From: Symbiodinium natans
Lineage: Eukaryota > Sar > Dinophyceae > Suessiales > Symbiodiniaceae
NCBI GenBank assembly: GCA_905221605.1
Contig: CAJNDS010002745.1
Coordinates: forward strand, 786,001-850,000
Direction: 5' to 3'
DNA: 64,000 bases
Below are positions 21,590 to 33,800 of the stretch, piece by piece. The stretch's first letter is position 1, and the number at the start of each line of letters is the position of its first letter. Made by a program: the position numbers and the translations under genes. Under the pieces are notes generated by a model that was not told the DNA's origin, did not search any database, and saw only the letters and a program-made list of their open reading frames with translations.

Positions 21590-24500
21590 GGTTCACGAGC
21601 CCGCTGCGTTGCACCATCATAAACGTAAGTACACCACACATGTCTCGGAATAGGGCATAGTAATAGGGTTTTGGCTTTAGGGTTAGGTAAGGTAAGCTAT
21701 AGAGATTTTCGGGTTTCGGGTGGTTAAGGGCTTATAGGGAGTTTGAGACAAAGGCATCAGGGCAATAGTACAGACAGGGACCTGCTCCTCGTCGTAGACG
21801 ATGAGAACACCAACGCCTGACCAGGGTTTAACTGAAACCCCAAACCCTAAACCCTAAACCGGAAGTTTTAGGGTTTAGGGTTGGCCCCCTCAACCCTCCG
21901 ATAACCAGAGTATTGCCCAAGTAAGATCCTGTCCCAAGGTCCTACATAGAAACCCTGAGCCCTATACCGTAAGCCCGATACGTTGAACCCCAAACCCTAA
22001 ACCCTAAACCCTTCAGCCGAAACTCTAAACCCACTCAAGCCTGAGCCCTGTAAACCCCATCACTAAACCCGATAAACCCAACAAACCCTGTAAGCCCCAT
22101 AAGCCCTTTAAGCCCACCCTAAAAACCCTGCACTTCCTAGAGCCCAAAACTTCCTACAAGCCTAAACCCTAAACCCTAAACCCTAAACCCTAAACCCTGA
22201 ACCCTGAACCCCAAAACCTAAACCCTAAACCCTAAACCCCAAAACCCTAAACCCTAGCCCTAAACCCTAAACCTGCAAACAGGAGTTAGGGCTACGGCCT
22301 ATGCCTCAGCCTCAGCCAAGCCCAAAACGCTGGGACCAGGACTCGGCAGTCGACACCCTAAACCCTAAACCCAAAACCCTAAACCCTGAAAGATACCCCG
22401 CGGCAACATGCTCCGAGGTATTCTCTGCCAGGGGGTTAGGGTTTAGGGTTTAGGGTTTAAGGTTTAGGGTTTAGGGTTTAGGGTTCAGGGTTCAGGGTTC
22501 AGGGTTTTAGGGTTCAGGGTTTAGGTCTTTTCGTAGGGTAGTTTCATGGTCCAGTATGGGCCCATAGAAGGGGAACCCTTTAAATCCACACAAATGAAGG
22601 GCCCATACATCAGAACCTTTTAAGGGAGTTAGGAGACCATGCGAAGGGCCCATGAAACTACCCCATGAAACCCTGAACCAAAAAAAGCCCTCAACCCAAA
22701 CCAAAACCGAAAACCCGAAACCCAAAAAAAATGATGAAGCCCTAAATCCAACATTGGAAAACTAAACCCTCTACGTAAACCCTAAACCTGAAACCCCGAA
22801 CCCTCAACCGGAAAGCCTAAGCTTGAACCCTGAACCCTATCCCTAAACCCTAAACCCTAAGCCCTAAACCCTAAACCCTAAACCCCAAATCCTAAACCCT
22901 AAGCCGGAACATTGGCCTTGGTCCAGCGTGCCGTTCAACTTCTGGTCGAGAATCATCTCGCTGAGCTTGGCCTGGCTGAGGGTTTAGGGTTTAGGGTTTA
23001 GGGTTTAGGGCTTAAGGCTTAGGGTTTAGGGTTTAGGGTTTAGAGTTTAGGGTTTAGGGTTCAGGGTTTGGGGTTCAGGGTCTAGGGATTCCAGGGACCT
23101 AAGCCCCATGTGTAGGGTGTTGCGGCCCCTCACCCCTAACCCCTAACCCCTAACCCCTAACCCCTAAACCCTAAACCCTACCCCTAAACGGCACTAAGCC
23201 TAAACCCCAAACCCAAAACCTCAATGGCGCTTCGTCGTCACGACCGAGGCAGCCGAGGGTCTTCCACCACCTCCCCTTTTCAGCAGGACTATTGAGTCGA
23301 GGTTTAGGGTTTAGGGTTTAGGGTTTAGGGTTCAGGGTTCAGGGTTTAGGGTTTAGGGGGCGGCCAGAGGCGTCTGGGGCGTCTGGTTGTTCAGTTGCAG
23401 ACACGGGGCTTCTAAATCGGGAGGGTACCGAGTTCGGATTCAGCACAGAGAATTCGTCCGCCTGGTCCTCCTCTGCCATTCGTGCTCTTTTGCGACCTGG
23501 ATCCGATCCTCCATGTCCGCGCGCCGTCGCGCCAGCTGTCCATGGCGCGCTCGATCGGAAGCGGCAAGTAAGGACAAAGTCAATCTTCATGGGTTCCCCT
23601 ACTACCCCCAAAAGTTCCACCATAATTCGGGCTATTTAGGGAGGGGTTAGTAGGGAAGCCCATGAAATCTGGGTGCCAGAAGTTTATGAAAACATCCCTC
23701 AGCTCGCCATGACGTCCACCGGAACGAGGCCCGCATTCCAGCCTCAAACAGTAAAAGCCCTGTCCCTGCCATCCCATCAGCCCTACACCCTGAACCCGAA
23801 TTAAACCCTTAACCCTAAACCCCTAACCCCCAAACCCTAAATCCTAAACCCCAAACCCCAAACCCTAAACCCCAAACCCTAAACCCTAAACCCCAAACCC
23901 TAAACCCCAAACCCTAAACCCTAAACCCCAAACCCCAAACCCTAAATCCTAAACCCCAAACCCTAAACCCTAAACCCCAAAACCTAAATCCTAAACCCCA
24001 AACCCTAAACCCTAAACCCCAAACCCTAAACCCCAAACCCTAAACCCTAAACCCTAAACCCTAAACCCTAAACCCAGGATGGGCCTGAGTCCGGACTACG
24101 GGCAGCTCGATGAGCTCCGCCACGTGGCTGATCCTGGGCCGGCAAGTGCCCAATTCGAGTATCTTATTTGGTTTAGGGTTTAGGGTTTAGGGTTTAGGGT
24201 TTAGGGTTTAGGGTTTAGGGTTTAGGGTTTAGGGTTTAGGGTTTAGGGGTTTAGGGGTTTAGGGTGTTTCGGGTTCAGGGTAGAGTTAGGGTTTTTAGGG
24301 TCTGGGATTTAGGGTTCAATTGATCCTTAGGATTTAGGGCTAGGGGTCTCCGATTTAGGGTTTAGGGTTTGGGTGGGGGCCCTGCCCCCTAACATAGCCG
24401 CCCCCAAAGATTACAATCCCCCACAATGGCCATTACAGAAGCCTCCTCAATCATGAGAACCCTTCTAACCCCAAACATTCGTTCAACCCGGCCCTACACC

Positions 24501-27500
24501 CTAAACCTCCCAAACACCTAAAACCCTCAACCCTTACTATGACTATGACCCCCGAAGGGCACTGACGACATCGCGGCGTAACCTAGGAATAGAAAGGGTG
24601 CCCGTTTTGGTTTAAAGGGGCTTATTACCACGGAACCTAAGCCCCCAGCAAGGGGAACAAGGGCCTACTCTTGGTCCTAGTCCTAAACCCTAAACCCTAA
24701 TCCCTAAACCCTAAACCAGAAACCTTCAAAAAGGACAAAACAACAAAAGGAATAAGGACCCACTCTGGGTCCTAGCTGAAGGTTACCACTATGTTGCAAA
24801 ACACCCATGTGCGAACCGAACTGCAGGGTCCCTAAAAGCCCAAAGCTTAGAACGGCACGTTCAACTGGAACCTCCACAACTTGAAGGATTTGGGGTTCAA
24901 GTTTAGGGCTTCATGTTTAGGGCTTAGGAAATAGGGCTTAGGGCTTAGGGCTTAGGGCTTAGGGCTTAGGGCTTAGGGTTTAGGGTTTAGGGTTTAGGGT
25001 TTAGGGTTTTGGGTTTAGGGTTCAGGGCTCAGGGCTGAGGGTTTAGGGCTGAGGGGCTTAGGGGCTGAGGGTTTAGGTATTAGGGCTTTGGCGGGGCTTA
25101 GCGGTTTACAGGGTTTAGAGCCTTTAGGGTCTCTCGGGTGCTGCCGGCAAACTCCACGCGGCTGAAGGGCTCCAATATCCTGGCACGCTTTGGGGTTCAA
25201 ACAGCTTTAAAAGCTAAAGCGAGAGTCCTTAACACAACAAAACCACGCCAACCTTACAAGCCTGACCCCTAAAACACTAAACCCTCTCAGAGTTGGGCAT
25301 GGGCTTGCAACTACAGAGGCGTTGCGGGGTTTAGCGCTCAGGGGCCTGAAAGGCTCAGGAGCCTTGAGGCTTTAAAGACGGCTTGCAGGGCTTGGGGTTT
25401 AGGGTTTAGGGTTTAGGGTTTAGGGCTTTTAGGGCTCTTAGGGCTTATAGGGCCTATAGGGCCTATAGGGCTTATAGGGCGTAGGCTTAGGGTACGGGAT
25501 TCTGGGGCTCGAGAGCTTGAAGTTGTGGCTCAAGGGGGTGCAAGGATTGCCAAGGAACCCTAAACCCTAAGCCCTAAACCCTAAACCCTAAACCCCGTAA
25601 GGGGGTGGGGGGGGGGGGGGGGGGGAGGGCGGGGGGGCCTGGCGGATCAAGGCTCCCTAAACCCTAAACCCTGGACGACACTGAACTTGGATGCCAAGCA
25701 AAGATCCCAAAGAAAACCCTGGACCCCCCCTACACCGTTGGGGGGGGGGGGGGGGAGGGGGGGGGGGGGGAGGGGGGGGGGGGGGGAGGGTGGGGGGGGA
25801 GGGGGGGGGGAGGGGGGGGGGGGGGGGGGGGAGGGGGGGGGGGGGGTGCAGACATGTTCTTCTCAAAGAGCCTCGGCATTCACAGGACTTGAACTGAACA
25901 AATCCTTTGCAGAGGCTGCTACTTCGCTGGCTCTTGCTAGGGACTAGGGTTTTAAATGTAGGCAATCAGGGAATCAGAGAATGAGATACCTCAAAGCCCG
26001 AAGCTCCAAACCACATGACTGGCCCCAAGTCTTATCAATCTGTCCGGTGTTTGTCTCTGCAAGGATGTGAGGTAAAGCCGCTTGATGCGTGCACTTGCCT
26101 CGCGAATGCACCACCTCTTGTCAGGCGCAGATGATTTGGCCAAATCGGCGTTGGCACATGTCAATGTTTCAAGGCACATGTGGGCGGCATCTCCTTTAAC
26201 GTGTGAAGCCACCATCCTGTCACTGATAAGCGTGCCGCTGGGGTTTTTTGCTGTGCGTGATGAGATTGGCAGCCTTGCTTGCTTCTGCCCTGGCATGACT
26301 CTCGAACCCTGCACGTCCGAAGAATCCAAGAGAAGTCTCATCGGTACGCATTCCCACTACAGTAAAACCACTGTATAAGAAACCACTGTTTAAGAAACTG
26401 AGCCCCTAGACCCCGGAATATTGGTCGATTTGCGGTTGCCTTCTAGCTAAGAAACTTAGGGTGCCCTAGTGTTTTGAGGTCAGTTTCTAAAAAAATTCTT
26501 CCCGCAACACCTCCCGGGTCTACCCCAAAAACGCGCGGGAGTCACATTCTAGAGGTTTTCAGCCCTGAAAAGCTCTAAAACGTGACTCCCCCGCGCCTCG
26601 GGCGGGCCTGACCCAACCCCAAAACGCGGCGGGAGTCACCTTCTAGAAGTTTTCAGCCCTGAAAAGCTCTAAAACGTGACTCCCCCGCGCCTCGGGCCTG
26701 ACCCGGAGTCACATTCTAGAGGTTTTCAGCCCTGAAAAGCTCTAAAACGTGACTCCCCCGCGCCTGCGGCCTGCACTACCCCAAAAACGCGCGGGAGTCA
26801 CATTCTAGAGGTTTTCAGCCCTGAAAAGCTCCAAAACGTGACTCCCCCGCGCCTCGGGCCTGACCCTACTCCAAAAACGCGCGGGAGTCATATTCTAGAG
26901 GTTTTCAGCCCTGAAAAGCTCTAAAACGTGACTCCCCCGCGCCTGCGGCCTGACCCTACCCCAAAACGCGGCGGGAGTCACATTCTAGAGGTTTTCAGCC
27001 CTGAAAAGCTCTCTCGGGCCTGACCCTACCCCAAAAACAGGCGGGAGTCACATTCTAAAGGTTTTCAGCCCTGAAAAGCTCTAAAACGTGACTCCCCCGC
27101 GCCTGCGGCCTGACCCTACCCCAAAAACGAGTCACATTCCAGAGGTTTTCAGCCCTGAAAAGCTCTAAAACGTGACTCCCCCGCGCCTCGGGCCTGACCC
27201 TACCCCAAAAACAGGCGGGAGTCACATTCTAGAGGTTTTCAGCCCTGAAAAGCTCTAAAACGTGACTCCCCCGCGCCTGCGGCCTGACCCTACCCCAAAA
27301 CGCGCGGGAGTCACATTCGGGAACCCTTCCCACCACCATTCCTGGAACATGGGTTTGGTCTAGTATACTCCCTGAAGAAATCAGTTTAGAAACCAAGCTT
27401 ACCCTAGGCTCAAACCCCCCCGGGTACACGGGTAATGGAAACTAAGAAACTTAGGGTACCCTATCGCCGGAAAACCGTTTTCTTATACAGCGTTTTTACT

Positions 27501-30500
27501 GTACCACATTTGCTGTCCGCAAAACGCGTCCGCAAGCAAGAGCTCCGATCAAGGCAGCGTCAGTACTTGCATGAAACGTCAACCCCTAAGCCCTAACATT
27601 GCATCCCCCCACTTCCCTAAGGCTCTTGGGCCCTCAAAACCCTAGGAATTGAGACCCCAGAACCCTCCTTAGGAGGTACCAGTCCCTCTGTAGGAGGGTC
27701 CATGGAGCCTTAGGGTTGGAACTTAGGAAGCCTACTTAGTATCACCTAGAAACCCGAATAATATAATCCCCAAAAGCCACCTTACTAAGTCAAAAGGGCT
27801 TCCAAGTAGACCCTGTAAGGGGGGATAGGGAACCGAAGTACCGAATTCCCTACGTAGAACCGGTTTCCCCGCAGCCCAGGAAGAAACGATGGGAGCCTCG
27901 GTATAATGTTTTCCGGGTGTAGGGTTCAAAGGGTTAGGCCTCGCAAATGAAAACCTAGCATCCATCCCCCCCCCCAAAAAAAACCCAAAAAGTCCACGAA
28001 GACCGGAACCCACGCACAGCTATAAAGCATTCGAATATTGCATGAATATACTTTCTTGGGACTATTTACTGCTAGGGGTGGTGATGGGGGGGGAGAAGGG
28101 GGGGGGACAGGATTATGAAAGAAAACATAGCGACTGAACCCTGCAAGCAACAGCAGCCCCTGAGGAATCGCACTCATGGCCGCGCCTAAGGATGTTCTGC
28201 TCAAGCAGCGTCTCATTGAGGTCTGAGAGGTGAAATTGGATGATTGGGTCCTCGGTTCAAGATCTGGGGGGGTTAGGGGCATTGCCTGGGGTTGATCAAA
28301 AGTCTAAACTCCGCCTTGTTTCCGGAGGATCCCAAGAAAGCCTATAATTATGGGCACCAGGAAGGACCCACACTATCGATCAATCCCATATAGAGCGACT
28401 GAGGGTTGGAGCTCGGAGGTGGTGGAGTGGAGTTTCCGGATTGAAGGATTAGGGCCTAGGTTTAGGGTAAGCAGCAGGGCCACAATTCCGTGCCAAAGCC
28501 TTGAACATTCAGAGCTTAGGGGTTAGGGCTAAACCTGCGAAGGGCTTGGGGGGCAGGGGGGGGGGGGATAGGGCTTCAACCTAAACCCTAAACCCTACAC
28601 CCTAAGCCCTAAACCCTAAACCCTAAACCCTAACCTAAACCCTAAACCCTGAACCCTGCACCCTAATCTCAACCTCCTCTTTCACGAAACCCGGCAACCC
28701 TGGGCCCCCAGACGAGCAAGCATGGGGTCAAGGGCCCAAACCCTAAACCCTTAATCCCAAACCCTAACCCGCAACCCCCAAACCCCTGAACCCAAAGCCC
28801 TGAACCCCAAACCCTAAACCCCAAACCCTAAACCCCAAACCCTAAACCCCAAACCCTAAACCCCAAACCCCAAACCCTAAAACCCCAAACCCTAAAACTC
28901 CAAACCCCTGAACATGCCCTTTCAACTTACTTCTCCAATGGCCCCCAAACCCCAAACCCCAAACCCTAAACCCCAAACCCTAAACCCTAAACCTCAAACC
29001 CTAAACCCTAAACCCCAAACCCTAAACCCCAAACCCTAAACCCTAAACCCCAAACCCTAAACCCTGAACCTCAAACCCTAAACCCCAAACCCTAAAGTTG
29101 AAAGAGTTCAACTCACCCTTAGACCCCCCAAACCCTAAACACCTAAACCCCTGAACATCCCTCGTGGCCCCGGAGTCCTCGGAAAGCTGCTGCTTGTGCT
29201 GCTCGAGGACCGCTTCGAATTTCTTGAGGGACCGGGCCTGGCTCCAATGGGTTTAGGGTTTAGGGTTTAGGGTTTGGGGTTTGGGGTTTGGGGTTTGGGG
29301 TTTGGGGTTTGGGGTTTAGGGTTTGGGGTTTAGGGTTTGGGGTTTAGGGTTAGGGTTTAGGGTTTAGGGTTTGGGGTTTGGGGTTTGGGGTTTGGGGTGA
29401 TGGTGTTTATAAGGTTTAGGGTTTGGGGTTTAGGGTGAGAGGGGGTTTCGGGATATTCCGGGTGCTGCTAAACCTTAAACCAACGCTCGCGGTGGCTTCC
29501 GGAGGTTTAGCGCTCTTGTTGGGTTTCGTCTTAGGGGCTTTGGGATTTGAAGGGTTCGGTTGGGGGCTCTCCTTTCGTTCACGGGGATTCTTCCTAAGGT
29601 TTTGGGCTTTACCTGGTTTCCGGATGTTTTCGGCGCAAGGGTAAACCCTAGACCCTAAACCCTAAACCCTAAACCCTAAACCCTAAACCCTAAACCCTGA
29701 ACCCTGAACCCTGAACCCTAACCCTCAACCCCAAACCCTCAACCCCAAACCCTAAACCCTAAACCCCAAACCCTACCCTGCCGTGCAAGCGCCTCATGGG
29801 CGCTTGCGACAGCGGCCATGGCATCGATCTCCGGACCAACGTATTGGAGACCTGAGAAGGGAGATATACTTCTATAATTCTACGGGAGCCCTGTTTAGGG
29901 TTTACAGGGTTACAGGGTTACAGGGTTACAGGGTTACAGAGTTTAGGGTTTAGGGTTTAGGGTTTAGGGTTTAGGGTTTAGGGTTTAGGGTTTAGGGTTG
30001 CAAAGGAAGTTTCATGGGCCCTTAATATGGTCCTTTAACGGGGTTCTGATGCATGGGCCCTTGGGTTGCATAGGGTATATACGGGGTACGTAAGGGGGTC
30101 CCCTTTTAAAGGGTCCATACTCAGGTACCTTAGAATACTAGGCCCAAGACGGAACCTAGGAATAAAAGGGTGTCCTTTTTGGTTTACAGGGGCTTTACAA
30201 AGCAACCTGAACCCCACAAAAAGGAAATACGGGCGTACTCTGGGTCCTAGCCCCAAACCCAAAACCCTAAACCCGAAGAGGGAATAAGGACCCAGGGCCT
30301 ACTCTGGGTCCTAGTATACTAGGGTTGGGGGCTCGGTGGTTTGAAACGACTAGGGATGTTAGGGTTCAGGTTTTAGGTTTAGGGTTTGGGGTTTAGGATG
30401 CGTAGGGTTTAAGTGTTCGATTTTGGGGTCTGGGGCTCGGGGTTTTCATGGTATCTGCCCCTGAAACGAAAGCTCATGTTTATTAGCAGGTTGAGCGGGG

Positions 30501-30794
30501 GGCCGAAAGTGGAGTGTAAGGAGTTTAGGGCTTAGGGTTTAGGGGCATAAGAGCACGCGGGAATACTCAAGGGGCCACAAAAGGTCGACGTAGGTGTAAG
30601 CGTATTGGGTTCGGGGTTAGGTATCGCTTTGCCAGAGGAACACAACATGAAAGCACCGTCTTCGGCATTGGGTAAGCAACTGCACTATGTCGCCGTTAGC
30701 AGCTTGGCAGCGAAGCCGTGAGGCATGTCGCTCGCGTAGGTTTAGGGTTTAGGGTTTAGGGTTTAGGGTTTAGGGTTTAGGGTTTAGGGTTTAG

Positions 30795-30835
<41 letters not shown>

Positions 30836-33800
30836 GGTTTAGGGTTTAGGGTTTAGGGTTTAGGGTTTAGGGTTGAGGCTAGAAGGTTGAAGAAAAGACC
30901 TGTGCCCACGGGAAGCCCCGAAAGCGCCGAGTCTGCTGAGGCTGGGGCCCGACTTGCTGCTGATGATGGTGCTGGTCTCCTGTGCGCACCGGAGCTTTGG
31001 GGGGGCAGCAGGAACCCGAAACCCTGAACTTTCCGGGTTTTTTGGGTTTGGGGTTTAGGGCTCAGGGTTGACGGCTGAGGGCTGAGGATTTTGGGGGTTC
31101 CCAGATCCACTGGCACCTCATGGAAAGAGTCAGCGCCCGGGGGCTTGGGGTTTAGGGTTTAAGGGGTTTGGGGGCTTCAGCTCTCTAAGGGTACTGGTGT
31201 GATCCCTTGCCTTCCTGTTAAAGGTTTCTGAAGTCTGGGCCCCAAAACCGTAAAATCTCAAAACTCTAAACCCTGAAACCCTAAAAACCTAAAACACTGA
31301 AACCCTAAGCCCTAAGCCCTAAACCCTAAACCCTAAACCCACAAACCCTAAACGCTGAAACCCTAAGCCTTAGCCTTTGGGTTTTGTAGGGTATATGAGG
31401 GGTATCTACGGCTTCCGCAACTTCAGCTCCTAGGGTTTAGGGTTTAGGGTTTAGGGTTTAGGGTTTAGGGTTTAGGGTCTAGGGTTTAGGGTTTAGGGGT
31501 AAACATTGAGCTGAAAGGCTCCCAGGGCAGGGTGTGGAGGATTTCGAGAGTTCAGGTCTTTGGATTTAGCTTGTTGGGTTTGGGGGCTTACGAACATGGG
31601 ACCCCTAAACCAGCCCCCCACCCCCCCTCCCCCCTCCAAAAAAAAAAAATGCATAAAAAAGAGTAGGCCCTTAAAATCGGGACCCCAAAAAACGGAACCT
31701 TAATTTTGGAAGCCACCATTGCGGGCTTAAGGCTTAAAGGACTTTCCTGGGGATGGTTTAAGGCTGGGGATGGTTTAGGGTTGGGGAGGGTTTAGGGTTT
31801 AGGGTTTAGGGTTTAGGGTTTAGGGTTTAGGGTTTGGGGTTTGGGGTTTAGGGTTTGGGGTTTGGGGTTTGGGGTTTGGGGTTTGGGGTTTGGGGTTTGG
31901 GGTTTGGGGTTTGGGGTTTGGGGTTTGGGGTTTGGGGTTTGGGGTTTGGGGTTTGGGGTTTAGGGTTGGGGGCTTCAAGCTTGATAGGCCGACTCCGACT
32001 CCCAAAAAGTTGCGGAGTTCTGCAAATGCCTGGCGGCTCCTGAGGCCCCTTTTGTCGGGCGGAGATTGACACATGGTAAGCCCTAAACCTTAAACCCTAA
32101 ACCCTAAACCCTAAAACCCTAAAACCCTAAAACTCCAAAACCCTAAAACCCTAAAACCCTAAAACCCTAAAACCCTAAAACCCTAAAAACCCTAAACCCT
32201 AAAAACCCTAAAACCCTAAAACCCTAAAACCCTAAAACCCTAAAACCCTAAAACCCTAAAACCCTAAAACCCTAAAACCCAGAGCCCCAAACAGCAGGGT
32301 TTCCTTCTAGGAGCATGCTCTGATGCCTCTGGTGTCAGGGGGCCTAGAGCTTACCAGGGGACGAAGGGGACCCTTCTATGGGCCCCGAAATTGATACAGG
32401 GTGATACAGGGGGGATTTAGGAGCTACCCCACCCGACCGCTGCCCCCACCCCCACCACCTTGAAATGGGGGTTTAGAGTTTACGGCTCCTGAACCCTAAA
32501 CCCTAAACCCTAAACCCTAAACCCTAAACCCTAAACCCTAGTTACCCGCCTTCGGCTGGTTTGACATGATCTTGGAGAGCAGCATGTACTTCATGGCAGT
32601 GCGGGCCTCCCCAAGCCCAAGCCCCTAAAAGCCCCAAACACGGACACCTTGAACCGTTCAACTAACCCTAAGCCCGGAAACCCTAGGCGTTTGGGGCTTA
32701 GCGCTTGCAGAGGCTTCCTGTGGGGGAGTCAGGGAGTGGGGCCGAAAGGCTCAGGGTTGAGGATTGGCGGCTCGGACTTTTGCTAGAATCTGACGAGTAT
32801 ATGTATACATATAAAATATAAAATACATATGCATATACATGCAAAAGAAAAAGGAATAATACGCAAATGCACATATACATACCTAATAATGATCCCTATA
32901 GAGCACCCATGGCCCCTGGTCAAGGGCTATCCTTTCCTCACTTTCAGCCTTGCCGGGGAAACAGGATGGCATTTCTTCCGCACACGTGCGTCGCTCTGCT
33001 GGCCACCAGAAACCCTTCAACCTCTAAAAGCAAGACACCCCTTGCAACACAAACCCGGCATCCTGAAACCCTGAGAACCTGAACTCCTGGAGGAAAAAAA
33101 CTCAAGAGGTGTATGTAACGAAAAGTTCCCTAATACTCCCTACTGCTCCCTCGGGCCCCCTAAGCTTGCCTAAGGCATCCGAGGTACCTAAATGCCATGA
33201 ACCCTAAACCTTAACCCTAAACCCTAAACCCTAAACCCTTGGAACCCCCTAAAGGATACAAAGCCGAAGCCCGAGCTTTAGGGATATGCACCACATGATC
33301 GCAACAGCTCCGGGCTGGAAAGGGCAGGAGCACTTCAGTTTGGGGTTCGGGGTTTGAGGTTTAGGGTCTAGGATCTAGGGTTTGAGGTTTAGGGTGGAAG
33401 TCCTGCCGGCTTTTTAGAAGATTCTGGAAGGCACGACACTCAAAACAATGCGGGGTTGATCTTCAGCACGGGCTCGTTTCAGCACACTAAACTTGCTGAT
33501 CTTTACTGCAACGGAGACCCAGTAAAGAAAGCTCACAATGTAGATCAACCCCATGTGAAACTCCCCAGCCAAGCCCCCTCACTCAACAAGTCCACCGTGC
33601 TGCAGAGCGCACAGGTGGGCTTGTGGTGCGAGGGCGGAGGTGGGTAGAAGAACGTACAAAATCTGCCTCTTTGGGGCCTCGAGGATTTAGGGTTTGGCCA
33701 AAGACAACATCCTGGAATCCTGGTTCCAAGAAGCTTCATGCTTTGCTCTTGAAAGCGATGCCCATGGCCTTGAACGACGTGAGCATCTTTGTGCGCTCGC

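Larger units (their letters stand above)
25180..28185 (-). other. Rpn6 intron 23, largest annotated insertion site
   Basis: GC-AG intron (CTTAG|GCGCGG ... GCCAG|GATA). It contains G-rich tracts (25606-25846), an island with a 121-codon minus frame (25991-26356), the TIR element (26358-27503), and at 27786-27806 a copy of GTCAAAAGGGCTTCCAAG, also found at 10382 and 42630. Confidence 0.8.

Noticed and set aside
23222-23305. Exon-like frame [15 protein letters not shown]
   Set aside because: Lies in Rpn6 intron 25 and matches nothing; shows how easily short islands look coding.
26535-27320. CRISPR-like array (regular repeats with spacers)
   Set aside because: Repeats are long hairpins, the spacers are themselves repeats of each other, and the host is a eukaryote.
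31820-32074. ORFs rich in PNPKPQT or GFGVWGL
   Set aside because: Direct translations of TTTGGGG/TTTAGGG arrays; the same holds at 21448, 35048, 43004 and 53338.
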